Shown one piece after another: positions 54,088 through 63,609 of a DNA stretch of 64,000 bases (position 1 is its first letter; every line of letters starts with the position of its first letter). The translations under genes and the position numbers were made by a program. A model generated the notes under the pieces. The model searched no databases. It worked only from the letters and a program-made list of their open reading frames with translations, and was not told the origin of the DNA. The stretch is from Brenneria rubrifaciens. GTDB lineage: Bacteria; Pseudomonadota; Gammaproteobacteria; Enterobacterales; Enterobacteriaceae. The stretch lies in assembly GCF_005484945.1 (NCBI RefSeq), contig NZ_CP034035.1:3162001-3226000 (forward strand), written 5' to 3'.

Positions 54088-55377
54088 TTATTGCGGCAAC
54101 GACATCAGGAACTGACGCAATGTCGCAAAATCAGCCGGGAAGCTATGCGACAACAAATCCAGATCGGCACGTTTCGCCAACGCTTCCGGCAGGGCCAACT
54201 CTTTACCCAGAATAGCTTCCACACTTTCTTTGAATTTCGCCGGATGCGCCGTTCCCAGGAACAAACCGAATTCCCCGGGCTGGAGCTGATCGCGCAGCAG
54301 GCGATAAGCAATGGCCGCATGGGGTTCCGAGGTATAGCCCAGCGCGTCAAGTTCATGCAGCGTTTGTTTGGTGGTTTCATCACTCACCGCGCCAAAGCCC
54401 AGCGTTTTCAACTGCCAGTTTTTACGGCGGAACAGTTCTTCCACGCGTGGCCAGTTATTCGGCTGACTCACATCCATCGCGTTGGATAGCGTAGCGACCG
54501 TTTTATTCGGTTCCCAGGCGCCACTGCTCAGGAAGCGCGGTACAGTGTCATTCGCATTGGTCGCCGCGATAAAGCGTTTAATCGGCAGCCCCAATGATTT
54601 GGCCAGCAGCCCCGCGGTCAAATCGCCAAAATTACCGCTCGGTACAGACACAACCAATTGGTTACGCGCTTCCTGCGGCAACTGTGCGACCGCTTCAAAG
54701 TAGTAGCAGATTTGCGCCAGCAGGCGGCTAATGTTAATGGAGTTGGCCGAGTTCAGCCCGATAGCCTTTTTCAGATCTTCGTCATCGAAAGCCTGTTTAA
54801 CCAGCGACTGACAGGCGTCGAAATCACTGTCGATCGCGATGGTATGAATATTGCCACCCAGCGTACAGAACAGTTTTTCCTGCAATGGGCTGATTTTGCC
54901 GCGCGGATAAAGGATCACCACACGAACATTTTCCAAACCGTAAAACGCATGTGCGACTGCCGCGCCGGTGTCGCCGGAGGTCGCCGTCAGAATCGTAATC
55001 TTGTCGCCGCCGGAGACTTCCGTCAGCATCTGCGCCATAAAACGGCCGCCAAAATCTTTAAATGCCAGCGTCGGACCGTGGAACAGTTCCAGCGCGGCGA
55101 TAGCTTCTGTGACAGGCGCGACAGGGGCCGGGAACGCAAACGCCGCTTTCACACGCTGAAATACCGTTTCCGCCGGAATTTCATCACCGATATAAGCGGA
55201 AAGAATACGGCTGCTGCGGGCGATAAAATCCAGCTTCAGCAGTTCATCAATTTCAGTACGCTCAAACTCAGGCAATTCCAGCGGAAAGAATAGCCCTTGC
55301 TGGCTTCCCAGGCCCTGTTTGATGGCCTGAGCAAAGCTGACCTGCTCGTTGTGATCTTTAAGGTTGTACAGTTTCAT
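54088..55377 (-). CDS. thrC: Threonine synthase
   Basis: A 429-residue PLP enzyme (E. coli 428) that converts O-phosphohomoserine to threonine. The PLP lysine lies in PTLAFKDFGGRFMAQ near residue 107, and the phosphate-binding glycines in ATSGDTGAAVAHAF. It is the last gene of the thr operon and starts 3 bases after the thrB stop. Confidence 0.98.
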   Translation of the reverse strand: MKLYNLKDHNEQVSFAQAIKQGLGSQQGLFFPLELPEFERTEIDELLKLDFIARSSRILSAYIGDEIPAETVFQRVKAAFAFPAPVAPVTEAIAALELFHGPTLAFKDFGGRFMAQMLTEVSGGDKITILTATSGDTGAAVAHAFYGLENVRVVILYPRGKISPLQEKLFCTLGGNIHTIAIDSDFDACQSLVKQAFDDEDLKKAIGLNSANSINISRLLAQICYYFEAVAQLPQEARNQLVVSVPSGNFGDLTAGLLAKSLGLPIKRFIAATNANDTVPRFLSSGAWEPNKTVATLSNAMDVSQPNNWPRVEELFRRKNWQLKTLGFGAVSDETTKQTLHELDALGYTSEPHAAIAYRLLRDQLQPGEFGLFLGTAHPAKFKESVEAILGKELALPEALAKRADLDLLSHSFPADFATLRQFLMSLPQ

Positions 55378-55380
55378 GCA

Positions 55381-56310
55381 TTATCCCAGTTGTCGTGCGC
55401 CTGTTGTATCCAGACGGCAAATATGAACAAAACCTTCGTCGTTCTGCAAATAGTTGTCCCGCAGCCAATGGGCCAGACGCTGCGCGCTATCCATATCACT
55501 GCATACGGAAAATAATGTCGGGCCGGAACCAGAAATACCGCAAGCCAGCGCCCCGATATCTTCCGCGGCCTGGCGTGCTTCGGCAAAACCGGGCAGCAGT
55601 TTGGTGCGATAAGGTTCTGCGATAACATCTTTCATCAGTTTGGCCGCCAGCGACGCTTGTCCGGTATGGCAGGCGTGAACAAACCCAGCCAGATAACGAC
55701 CGTGGCTAACGCAATCCTGACGACGATATTGCGCGGGCAAAATCGCCCGCGCCTCGGCCGTTGAAACTTTGATTCCCGGATACGCCATCACCCATAGCCA
55801 ATCGTCAAAAGCCGGTACGGACTGGCTGATGATGCCGCCCTCTTCCAGCATCAGTTGGATACCGCCGAGAAAGCAGGGCGCCACATTATCATAATGCACG
55901 CTGCCGGAAATACGGCCTTCCAACTCGCCCATCAGGGTCAACAACCGGGTATCATCCAGTGGTCTGCCACAAAACTCGTTCATCCCCAGCAGACCAGCAA
56001 CCACTGAGCAGGCGCTGGAGCCAAGTCCCGACCCTATCGGCATGTTTTTTTCGAGCGTCATGGCGACCGGCACGGTTTTACCGATCTCCTGACAAAAACG
56101 TTCCCAGCATTGATAAACAATGTTTTGCTTTGGATCATCAGGCAGCTTGCTGACGAACCGGCCTTCGCTACGCAGACTGAATTGATCTGCGACAGCAACC
56201 GTGACACAGTCCCCCAGCAGTGAACCATCAACCGGAGAGACCGCCGCACCCAGCACATCAAACCCGACGCTGACGTTACCAATCGATGCAGGTGCATAAA
56301 CCTTAACCAT
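55381..56310 (-). CDS. thrB: Homoserine kinase
   Basis: A 309-residue GHMP kinase, about the E. coli length (310). It phosphorylates homoserine. The phosphate loop [18 protein letters not shown] lies near residue 90, the N terminus is [20 protein letters not shown] and the C-terminal [10 protein letters not shown] is the family motif. The ATG at 56310 is one base after the thrA stop. The longer frame to 56391 is inside thrA. Confidence 0.98.
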   Translation of the reverse strand: MVKVYAPASIGNVSVGFDVLGAAVSPVDGSLLGDCVTVAVADQFSLRSEGRFVSKLPDDPKQNIVYQCWERFCQEIGKTVPVAMTLEKNMPIGSGLGSSACSVVAGLLGMNEFCGRPLDDTRLLTLMGELEGRISGSVHYDNVAPCFLGGIQLMLEEGGIISQSVPAFDDWLWVMAYPGIKVSTAEARAILPAQYRRQDCVSHGRYLAGFVHACHTGQASLAAKLMKDVIAEPYRTKLLPGFAEARQAAEDIGALACGISGSGPTLFSVCSDMDSAQRLAHWLRDNYLQNDEGFVHICRLDTTGARQLG

Positions 56311-56311
56311 A

Positions 56312-58774
56312 TTAAGCTCCCAACTTCCATGACAGGGTACGCAGCAAATCTGCAAACACGCCGGCGGCGGTAACATCATTACCTGCGCCATACCCTCTTA
56401 ACACCAACGGCAATGGTTGATAGTAACGGCTGTAGAAAGCCAGCGCGTTTTCGCCATCTTTAACTTTGAATAACGGATCGTTTCCACCGACCGCACTGAT
56501 CCGCACTTTGCAGCGCCCTTCCTCGATCATGCCGACATAGCGTAACACCTTACCCTCATCGCGCGCTTGTGCGATTCGGCTGGCAAATTCATCATCGACT
56601 GACGGCAGACGGCTCATGAAACTGTCCACATCGCCGGAGGCGTCGAAACCGGCTGGAAGAACAGACTCGACCTCAATATCATCCAACTCCAGCTCATAAC
56701 CCGCTTCACGCGCCAGAATCAGCAATTTGCGCGCCACATCCATACCGGACAAATCATCACGGGGATCGGGCTCGGTATAGCCTTTCTCTTTGGCCTGCGC
56801 CGTCGCTTCCGACAAGGTCATCCCCTCATCCAACTTGCCGAAAATGAAGGACAGCGAACCCGACAGAATACCGGTGAAGCGAATCAGTTCATCCCCCGCG
56901 TTCAGCAGGTTCTGAAGGTTTTCAATAACCGGCAGCCCCGCCCCCACGTTGGTATCGTACAGGAAGCGGCGGCGTGATTTCGCGGCGGCGCTGCGCAGTT
57001 GCTGGTAGTAGCTCATGGAACCGGTATTGGCTTTCTTGTTCGGCGTGACCACATGGAAGCCATCGGCCAGGAAGTCTGCGTATTGCTCGGCCACAGCCTG
57101 GTTCGAGGTACAATCGACAATCACCGGGTTCAGCAAGTGATACTCTTTTACCAGACGAATCAAACGCCCCAGATTAAAAGGCTCACGGGCTTTTGCCAGT
57201 TCATCGCGCCAGCCGTTCATCGGGATACCGTTGACATTGGTCAGCAACGCTTTGGAATTGGCAATCCCGATCACCCGCAGGTCGATGTGTTTCTGTTTAA
57301 GCCACGGCTGCTGACGTTGAATTTGTTCCAGCAACGCGCCGCCGACACCACCGACACCGATAACGAACACGTCAATAACCTGATCGGTGTTAAACAACAT
57401 CTGGTGCGCCACACGCACCCCGGTTGTCGCCACGTCATTATTAACGACAACCGAAATGGAACGTTCGGACGACCCCTGAGCAATGGCAACGATATTGATA
57501 TTGGCGCTCGCCAGCGCGGAAAATAAACGTGCGGAAAGACCACGCAGCGTACGCATACCGTCACCGATCACGGAGATGATGGCAAGACGCTGCATCACAT
57601 CCAACGGTTCCAGAACGCCCTCTTTCAGTTCCAGATAAAACTCATCTTCCAGCGTCTTTCTGGCGAGCGCCAATTCGTTTTGTGATACGCAGAAACTTAT
57701 GCTGTATTCGGAGGATGACTGGGTAATCAGCACCACGGAGATACCAGCGCTGGACATTGCCGCAAACACGCGCGCCGCCATACCGACCATGCCTTTCATA
57801 CCGGGGCCGGAGACGTTAAACATCGCCATGTTATTTAGGTTGGTGATGCCCTTGACCGGAAATGGCGTGCTGCTGCTATCCACCATGCCGATCAACGTGC
57901 CAGGAGCCTGAGGATTTTCGGTATTTTTGATAAGGCAAGGGATCTGGAACTGGGCGATGGGAGCGATAGTACGTGGGTGAAGAACTTTGGCGCCGAAGTA
58001 GGATAACTCCATCGCCTCCTGATAAGAAATCGACTTCAACAGCCTGGCGTCCGGCACCTGGCGAGGGTCGCAGGTATAAACGCCATCGACATCCGTCCAG
58101 ATTTCACAGCAGTCGGCACGTAGGCAGGCGGCCAGCACCGCAGCGGAATAATCAGAACCATTACGGCCCAGCACCACCAGTTCACCTTTATCATTGCCGG
58201 CAGTAAAACCCGCCATCAAGATCACATGATCGTTCGGGATGGCGCTTTCAGCAATACGGCGGGAAGATTCGCTGATATCGACGGTGGACTCAAGATAGTG
58301 CCCCTGAGCCAGCAGTTTTTCTACCGGATTAATGACGGAAACCGCATAGCCGCGCGCCTGGAATACCGCTTCCATGATGGCGATCGACAATTTTTCGCCG
58401 CGGCAGATGATGGAGGCATTCACGCTGTCAGGGCACTGCCCCAGCAGCGCGATACCATGCAAAACTTGTTTTAACTGGGCGAACTCCTGATCAACCAGCG
58501 CCTTGATACGAACCAGATCGAAACCGGGCTGAGACTGGGCAAGGCCTTGCAATAAAGCGGAAAAGATAGCTTCAGCGTCGTTAAGATTCGGCAGTAAATC
58601 CTGTCCGGCGACGGTTTTATCGATCATCGCGACCAGGTGGTTGGTAATTTTTGCCGGGGCTGACAGTACGGTGGCAACCTGTCCCTGGCGCGCATTGTTT
58701 TCGATAATGTCGGCAACGCGCATAAAACGTTCCGCATTTGCTACTGACGTCCCGCCAAATTTCAACACTCGCAT
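56312..58774 (-). CDS. thrA: Bifunctional aspartokinase I / homoserine dehydrogenase I
   Basis: An 820-residue fusion enzyme, the same length as E. coli ThrA; it catalyses the first and third steps of threonine synthesis and is inhibited by threonine. The aspartokinase domain opens [15 protein letters not shown]; two ACT-like regulatory segments lie at ~315-460. The homoserine dehydrogenase part has an NAD(P) loop [13 protein letters not shown] near 470 and the [16 protein letters not shown] block. AGGAG precedes the ATG. It is under thrL attenuation, with additional hairpins in the leader. Confidence 0.98.
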   Translation of the reverse strand: MRVLKFGGTSVANAERFMRVADIIENNARQGQVATVLSAPAKITNHLVAMIDKTVAGQDLLPNLNDAEAIFSALLQGLAQSQPGFDLVRIKALVDQEFAQLKQVLHGIALLGQCPDSVNASIICRGEKLSIAIMEAVFQARGYAVSVINPVEKLLAQGHYLESTVDISESSRRIAESAIPNDHVILMAGFTAGNDKGELVVLGRNGSDYSAAVLAACLRADCCEIWTDVDGVYTCDPRQVPDARLLKSISYQEAMELSYFGAKVLHPRTIAPIAQFQIPCLIKNTENPQAPGTLIGMVDSSSTPFPVKGITNLNNMAMFNVSGPGMKGMVGMAARVFAAMSSAGISVVLITQSSSEYSISFCVSQNELALARKTLEDEFYLELKEGVLEPLDVMQRLAIISVIGDGMRTLRGLSARLFSALASANINIVAIAQGSSERSISVVVNNDVATTGVRVAHQMLFNTDQVIDVFVIGVGGVGGALLEQIQRQQPWLKQKHIDLRVIGIANSKALLTNVNGIPMNGWRDELAKAREPFNLGRLIRLVKEYHLLNPVIVDCTSNQAVAEQYADFLADGFHVVTPNKKANTGSMSYYQQLRSAAAKSRRRFLYDTNVGAGLPVIENLQNLLNAGDELIRFTGILSGSLSFIFGKLDEGMTLSEATAQAKEKGYTEPDPRDDLSGMDVARKLLILAREAGYELELDDIEVESVLPAGFDASGDVDSFMSRLPSVDDEFASRIAQARDEGKVLRYVGMIEEGRCKVRISAVGGNDPLFKVKDGENALAFYSRYYQPLPLVLRGYGAGNDVTAAGVFADLLRTLSWKLGA

Positions 58775-58802
58775 TTTTATCTTTTCTCCTGAATTTCTGC
58801 CT

Positions 58803-58827
58803 GCAAAAACGCCTAGGGCGTTTTTGC
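58803..58827 (-). promoter_or_regulatory. Extra palindrome between the thr attenuator and thrA
   Basis: GCAAAAACGCC (58803-58813) and GGCGTTTTTGC (58817-58827) form a perfect 11-bp stem with a 3-base loop. On the minus strand the 3' arm ends in GTTTTTGC, so it resembles a second intrinsic terminator. It lies about 30 bases before the thrA ribosome binding site. Just upstream of it, GCGGCGG and CCGCCGC (near 58850-58873) could form a further stem. Confidence 0.6.
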
Positions 58828-58873
58828 GCGCCGTCTATGACGGTTCAACTGGCGGCGGACGGTAGCCCGCCGC

Positions 58874-58906
58874 AAAAAAAAAGCCCGCACTATTCGGTGC
58901 GGGCTT
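58874..58906 (-). terminator. thr operon attenuator
   Basis: On the minus strand AAGCCCGCAC (58906-58897 complement) pairs with GTGCGGGCTT over a 6-base loop, followed by nine T. It lies about 20 bases after the thrL stop, where the threonine/isoleucine-charged tRNA signal decides read-through. The stem is almost the same as in E. coli. Confidence 0.95.
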
Positions 58907-58926
58907 ATTCAGATTCGTTGTATGCG

Positions 58927-58995
58927 TCAGCCCGCACCGTTACTGGTCGTACCGGTGATGGTAATAATCGTGGTGATCAGACTGACAGTACGCAT
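58927..58995 (-). CDS. thrL: thr operon leader peptide ThrL
   Basis: A 22-codon ORF starting at 58995. Its product begins MRTVSLITTIITITGTT and ends NGAG. Seven of 22 residues are threonine and four are isoleucine, the amino acids that control the operon; the GAG ending is shared with E. coli ThrL (21 residues). Stalling at scarce Thr or Ile codons prevents the attenuator hairpin at 58874-58906 from forming. It is too short for usual gene callers. Confidence 0.95.
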   Translation of the reverse strand: MRTVSLITTIITITGTTSNGAG

Positions 58996-59020
58996 GGTAA
59001 AAGCTTGTCTCAAAATATTT

Positions 59021-59050
59021 AAAAAAAATTCTGCCCTATTAGTTAGGGCA
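59021..59050 (-). terminator. Candidate terminator of lasT overlapping the thr promoter
   Basis: On the minus strand TGCCCTA and TAGGGCA form a 7-bp stem (59050-59044 with 59038-59032) with loop ACTAA, followed by GAATTTTTTTT. It would end the lasT transcript. The same bases carry the presumed -10 of the thr promoter. Confidence 0.6.
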
Positions 59051-59068
59051 ATCGCCTCTTGAAGTCAA
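59040..59068 (-). promoter_or_regulatory. Candidate thr operon promoter
   Basis: On the minus strand TTGACT (59068-59063) is followed after 17 bases by TAACTA (59045-59040). E. coli thr uses the same TTGACT -35, by memory. The -10 fit is poor. It is ~45 bases upstream of thrL. Confidence 0.5.
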
Positions 59069-59193
59069 TGGATTTCTTTTTTTTTCATCCAATTGACCGA
59101 CCAGCAAAAAACGTTAAATCAACCATAAGGCAGAGAATAGGCAAGATGATTATTTACCCAAAAAAGTAAGTCGATATATTTCACTAAAAAAAA

Positions 59194-59895
59194 TCACTTG
59201 CCGCTATTTTCTTTGGATATCATTTTCTCGACGTCATGCAGCAGGGTGTGCAGCATTGCCGTGTCGCGCTGTTCTAATCGCCCCAGCCGTTGATGAATCC
59301 AGTCGCGCAGTTTCTGATCATCGCTCACGCCCAGCGTTAAAAGCAACCGTTCCAGGCGCTGTCGCAACGCCGACAACGCGCCTGCCTGCGGCGGGAGCGC
59401 CTTATCCGGCTGGACCTGCATTAATTCGGCCAGTTGATAGCAATACACCATCACCGCCTGTCCCAGATTCAGCGACGGGTAGTCCGCCTGCATCGGCACG
59501 CCGGTCAACACATCGGCCAGTTCGAGTTCTTCATTGGTCAGCCCGGAATCTTCACGCCCAAAAATTAGGGCGGCGGAGCCTACCCAATGCGCCTTTTCCC
59601 GCATGACGCCCAGCAATTCGGCTGGCGTACAATAATAGCGAAATCTGGCACGGCTGCGCGCGGAGGCCGCAATGGTAAAATCTACATCGACCAGCGCTTC
59701 CTGCAAAGTGGAAAACATGGCGGCAGTTTTAAGTATGTCCCCGGAACCGTGCGCCACCCGGCCCGCTGCGGGTTCCTGATGCACGGTGCTGTCAACGATA
59801 CGCAAGCTACTGAATCCCATGGTTTTCATTGCCCGAGCCGCCGCGCCAACGTTCTCCGCACGTGCGGGAGCGACCAAAATGATATGGAACTGCAT
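59194..59895 (-). CDS. lasT: SPOUT-family tRNA/rRNA methyltransferase LasT (YjtD)
   Basis: A 233-residue SpoU/TrmH-type methyltransferase (E. coli YjtD/LasT 228), related to TrmJ. The opening ILVAPARAENVGAAARAMKTMGF is the RNA-binding motif 1; LIFGREDSGLTNEEL and PSLNLGQAVMVYCYQL are motifs 2 and 3 that form the knot and the SAM site. The RNA target is not established. AGAGGAC precedes the ATG. It lies upstream of thrLABC on the same strand, as in E. coli. Confidence 0.95.
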   Translation of the reverse strand: MQFHIILVAPARAENVGAAARAMKTMGFSSLRIVDSTVHQEPAAGRVAHGSGDILKTAAMFSTLQEALVDVDFTIAASARSRARFRYYCTPAELLGVMREKAHWVGSAALIFGREDSGLTNEELELADVLTGVPMQADYPSLNLGQAVMVYCYQLAELMQVQPDKALPPQAGALSALRQRLERLLLTLGVSDDQKLRDWIHQRLGRLEQRDTAMLHTLLHDVEKMISKENSGK

Positions 59896-60539
59896 AAATG
59901 TCCTCTGCTGTATAAAAACACGCTTGCGAAAACGTTTTCAACAGGAAAAATACCGGACATTAATCGCGTGAGGAATTAACAACCACACAACAATTTGCCG
60001 GGCAGTATTCTGCCTCTGAAGAGAAACGGGGATTTATCGTAGATACGCCACCCTGCCTGATTATTTTCAATAGAAATTAAATGATTAATTTCACTCCATC
60101 CCAACTGGGCCACGTATTTTCAGCCGAACGCTCTTATTCCTGTCATCAGCATTTGCTATGCTGAATCGTTCACAAAAGATGCTAAATTGTGACTCAAACT
60201 GGCAATCCTGTAAGTCTTTTTCACAAAAGAGTTAACGTGCCACAATGAAATTTGATATATGTCAACGGAACCGTAGATTTGTTAGCCAGCAAAATCAGTG
60301 CTTACTGTTATGTTGCTGTTAATAAGGTTAAACTGTGCACCACTTTTTGAGTGCTGTTAAATCAGCGTCGCGCACCCTTGTTAATCCTCTGGCGGGAAAA
60401 AGTGCGCCAGGATCGTTTTTACGTACTTTAGTCTAATGTTGAGTGAGATGGTGACCTTAACCTCATATAGCACCAATGATAACAGCGACTTCTGTACTTC
60501 CGAACTCTATATTTTAGTTGGCAATTTTAGGTAGCAAAC
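59896..60539 (+). promoter_or_regulatory. Long arcA upstream region
   Basis: These 644 bases separate lasT from arcA. E. coli arcA also has a long control region with several promoters and FNR activation. Here one FNR-like site (60252-60265) is present. GTTAA-rich patches (60230s, 60340s, 60380s) could be ArcA half-sites but are too loose to call. E. coli has the small ORF yjjY in this space; I could not identify a counterpart. Confidence 0.6.
60252..60265. promoter_or_regulatory. FNR-like site upstream of arcA
   Basis: TTGATATATGTCAA matches the FNR consensus TTGAT-N4-ATCAA at nine of ten positions. It is 275 bases before the arcA ATG. Anaerobic activation of arcA by FNR is known in E. coli, which supports the call. 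Confidence 0.65.
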
Positions 60540-61256
60540 ATGCAGACGCCGCACATTCTAATTGTTGAAGACGAGTTGGTAACTCGTAATACCCTCAAAA
60601 GTATTTTTGAGGCGGAAGGATACATTGTCCACGAAGCCACTGACGGCGCAGAAATGCATCACATCCTGTCGGAAAACGACATCAATCTGGTCATCATGGA
60701 TATCAACCTGCCAGGTAAAAACGGCTTGTTGCTAGCCCGCGAACTGCGTGAGCAGGCCAGCGTTGCATTGATGTTCCTCACCGGGCGTGATAACGAAGTC
60801 GATAAAATCCTTGGTCTGGAAATTGGCGCGGATGACTATATTACCAAGCCGTTCAATCCGCGTGAGCTGACGATTCGCGCTCGTAACCTGCTCTCCCGCA
60901 CCATGAATCTGGGCAGTGGCACAGAAGAACGCCGTCTGGTTGAAAGCTATCGTTTCAATGGATGGGAACTGGATATCAACAGCCGTTCGCTGGTAAGCCC
61001 CGCGGGCGAGCAATACAAACTGCCGCGCAGCGAGTTTCGCGCCATGCTGCATTTCTGCGAGAACCCTGGAAAAATCCAGTCTCGTGCGGAATTGCTGAAG
61101 AAAATGACCGGACGTGAGCTGAAGCCTCATGACCGCACCGTCGACGTGACGATTCGCCGTATCCGTAAACACTTCGAGTCAACGGCTGATACGCCGGAAA
61201 TCATCGCCACTATCCATGGTGAAGGCTATCGTTTCTGTGGTGACCTGGAAGACTAA
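60540..61256 (+). CDS. arcA: Two-component response regulator ArcA
   Basis: A 238-residue OmpR-type regulator, the same length as and nearly identical to E. coli ArcA. It represses aerobic respiration genes under low oxygen after phosphorylation by ArcB. The receiver domain has acidic residues in [11 protein letters not shown], the phosphorylated aspartate in [12 protein letters not shown] (near 54) and the lysine in [10 protein letters not shown]. The winged-helix domain (~135-235) contains [13 protein letters not shown]. In E. coli creBCD lie between creA and arcA; here they are absent. Confidence 0.99.
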   Translation: MQTPHILIVEDELVTRNTLKSIFEAEGYIVHEATDGAEMHHILSENDINLVIMDINLPGKNGLLLARELREQASVALMFLTGRDNEVDKILGLEIGADDYITKPFNPRELTIRARNLLSRTMNLGSGTEERRLVESYRFNGWELDINSRSLVSPAGEQYKLPRSEFRAMLHFCENPGKIQSRAELLKKMTGRELKPHDRTVDVTIRRIRKHFESTADTPEIIATIHGEGYRFCGDLED

Positions 61257-61264
61257 TATCCTCC

Positions 61265-61290
61265 CGCCGAAGCAATTGACTGCTTCGGCG
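61265..61290 (+). terminator. Terminator of arcA
   Basis: CGCCGAAGCA (61265-61274) and TGCTTCGGCG (61281-61290) form a 10-bp stem with a 6-base loop, then CTTTCACTCC. It lies 8 bases after the arcA stop. The T tract is poor but the stem and position fit. Confidence 0.7.
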
Positions 61291-61346
61291 CTTTCACTCC
61301 ACCATACCGAGTCATGCAACCGTTCTTTTACCCTCCGTGTGCGCTT

Positions 61347-61826
61347 TTAGTTTTTAACCCACGGCATAACCGGAACCGCGCTCAACGCATTCTTCGGCGA
61401 CCCGTCGACCAGACGATCCGAGTAGGTCAGGTAGATCAGCGCATTACGCTTTTGATCGTAAAACCGCACAACCTGTAATTTTTTGAAAACCAGCGATGTC
61501 CGTTTCTGGAAAACCACCTCGCCCCGATCGCCGCCATTCTTAATTTTATCCGTCAATACAATAGGCCCGACCTGTTGGCAAGAAATCGCCGCATCTGCGG
61601 TATCTTCCGCCAGTCCCAACCCCCCCTTGATGCCACCGGTTTTTGCTCGGCTGATATAACAGGTGACATTATTCACATCGGGATCGTCAAACGCTTCCAC
61701 CACAATTTTATGATCCGGCCCCAGCAGCTTAAACGCCGTGTCGACAGAACCGATCTGTTCTGCCCGCACTGCTCCCGACACCGATAACATCAACAAACCG
61801 ATACCTATCATTAACTTTTTATTCAT
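61347..61826 (-). CDS. creA: CreA family exported protein
   Basis: A 159-residue protein (E. coli 157) of unknown function. A Sec signal peptide ([20 protein letters not shown], cleavage before EQIGS) points to the periplasm. The family block [29 protein letters not shown] includes one of two conserved cysteines. In E. coli it is the first gene of creABCD; here it stands alone, facing arcA tail to tail and divergent from rob. Confidence 0.95.
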   Translation of the reverse strand: MNKKLMIGIGLLMLSVSGAVRAEQIGSVDTAFKLLGPDHKIVVEAFDDPDVNNVTCYISRAKTGGIKGGLGLAEDTADAAISCQQVGPIVLTDKIKNGGDRGEVVFQKRTSLVFKKLQVVRFYDQKRNALIYLTYSDRLVDGSPKNALSAVPVMPWVKN

Positions 61827-62029
61827 ATTTCAGATTCTCTGGTTGTTCATCACAAATTACTCATCACACGACATTTACTAAATAAACCAACATCATCGTT
61901 TACATTATCTAAATTACTTGCCGAATAGCTTTAGAAATCTTAAGCGGTGACAATGTGAAAAAATTGCTATGATGCAAGATCTCTATACATTTAATAGTTA
62001 ATGCTCAATGTGTTTGATGAGGAAGTTCT

Positions 62030-62920
62030 ATGGATCAAGCCGGTATTATACGAGATCTGCTCAACTGGTTGGAAAGTCATCTCGACCAGCCTTTATCGCT
62101 CGATAATGTAGCGGCGAAAGCTGGCTATTCAAAATGGCATCTACAACGAATGTTCAAAGATGTCACAGGCCACGCTATTGGCTCCTATATTCGTGCTCGC
62201 CGCCTTACCAAAGCCGCTGTCGCCCTTTGCCTGACCAGTAGACCGATCCTGGATATTGCTCTGCAATATCGCTTTGATTCCCAGCAAACATTCACGCGAG
62301 CATTCAAAAAACAGTTCGCCCAGACACCCGCATCCTATCGCCGGGCCGATAACTGGAATACTTTTGGCCTTCATCCCCCCATCAGGTTAGGTGAATTCAT
62401 GCTGCCGCAGCTTCGATTCGTTGAACTGCCTGAAACGCAGTTGATTGGGCTGACGCAAACTTATAACTGCCGTCTGGAACAGATCAGTAACTTCAGGACT
62501 GAAATTCGTCTTCATTACTGGCGTCAGTTCCTGGGAGAGACTCAAGCGGTTCCTCCGGTACTATACGGCCTGCATCACTCACAGCCCAGCAAGGAAAAAG
62601 ATGATGAACAGGAAGTGCTTTATACCACGGCGCTGGAGCCGCGACATCTGTCAGAAGGCGTACATCCCGGCGAGGCGATGACCTTACCCGGCGGGGATTA
62701 CGCCTTATTTATCTATAACGGCCCGACAGACGGACTACAGGATTTTATTATTACGCTGTATGACACCTGTCTGCCAACCTTCCAGCTCACCCGCCGGAAA
62801 GGTTTTGATGCGGAGCGTTTTCATCCTAACGCCGAGACAGAGCCCGATCAGGTTCCCGAAATCATCCAGTGCGAATACTTTATACCCATCCTGCACCCTG
62901 AAGGCCAATCAGCGCTGTAG
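62030..62920 (+). CDS. rob: Transcriptional regulator Rob (AraC family)
   Basis: A 296-residue activator of the mar/sox/rob regulon (E. coli 289), giving resistance to antibiotics, solvents and superoxide. The DNA-binding domain with two helix-turn-helix units is at the N terminus (~8-105), containing KWHLQRMFKDVTGHAIGSYIRARRL and FDSQQTFTRAFKKQF. The C-terminal GyrI-like effector domain (~120-290) binds bile salts and fatty acids in E. coli. GAGGA precedes the ATG. Its end overlaps the convergent gpmB by 12 bases. Confidence 0.96.
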   Translation: MDQAGIIRDLLNWLESHLDQPLSLDNVAAKAGYSKWHLQRMFKDVTGHAIGSYIRARRLTKAAVALCLTSRPILDIALQYRFDSQQTFTRAFKKQFAQTPASYRRADNWNTFGLHPPIRLGEFMLPQLRFVELPETQLIGLTQTYNCRLEQISNFRTEIRLHYWRQFLGETQAVPPVLYGLHHSQPSKEKDDEQEVLYTTALEPRHLSEGVHPGEAMTLPGGDYALFIYNGPTDGLQDFIITLYDTCLPTFQLTRRKGFDAERFHPNAETEPDQVPEIIQCEYFIPILHPEGQSAL

Positions 62921-63559
62921 TTCATCCAGTGCCGGAATATCCAGGTGCGAAATATCTCCGGCGGTTTCAACCACCCACCCGGAAGCCAGCCACGGGCTCT
63001 GCTGATAATCAATGCGCGACAGGGAGCAGTTGCGCAAACGCAAACGTCGCTCAGCCGACGCGGGTAATCCCAAGATCGTACTGAGCAAGCAGCCCAACGC
63101 CATGCCATGACTAACCAGTAACGGTCGGCTACCTTCTGGCAATTCCAGACAGCGGGCCAGAACGCGGTGCATACGCGCCGCCAGTTCAACCATTGATTCC
63201 CCTTCGGGAATGCGGCCGTCAGGCGTACCGTCTACCAGTTGTTTACGCCACGCTTCCTCTTCAGGGGTTAATGAATCAATATCACGTTCTTCCAGAATAC
63301 CCATACTCAATTCCCGCAGCCCCGGTTCCAGCACGATGCGGCAGTCATGACAGGCTTTGGCGATAATGTCCGTCGTCTGCCGAGTTCTGCCCAAATCGCT
63401 GGTAAAGATATGCGTAATACCCAGTGTCTTGATACGCTCGGCCACCTGATAAGCCTGTTGCTCACCCCGTGGCGTCAGTGGGCTGTCGGATTGACCTTGA
63501 ATACGTCGCGCCACATTCCATTCTGTTTCGCCGTGGCGAACAAGATATACCTGTAACAT
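62909..63559 (-). CDS. gpmB: Histidine phosphatase family protein GpmB (YtjC)
   Basis: A 216-residue histidine phosphatase superfamily protein (E. coli 215), named for phosphoglycerate mutase but probably a phosphatase. The phosphohistidine motif VRHGETEWN lies at residues 7-15, and the second histidine is in LLVSHGMALG near 150. It converges with rob, sharing 12 coding bases, and is 50 bases divergent from yjjX, as in E. coli. Confidence 0.96.
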   Translation of the reverse strand: MLQVYLVRHGETEWNVARRIQGQSDSPLTPRGEQQAYQVAERIKTLGITHIFTSDLGRTRQTTDIIAKACHDCRIVLEPGLRELSMGILEERDIDSLTPEEEAWRKQLVDGTPDGRIPEGESMVELAARMHRVLARCLELPEGSRPLLVSHGMALGCLLSTILGLPASAERRLRLRNCSLSRIDYQQSPWLASGWVVETAGDISHLDIPALDELQR

Positions 63560-63609
63560 GGTTATTTTCCGTTATAATGCGTCAAATTAACTAAAGAGTA
63601 CGAAACCGT

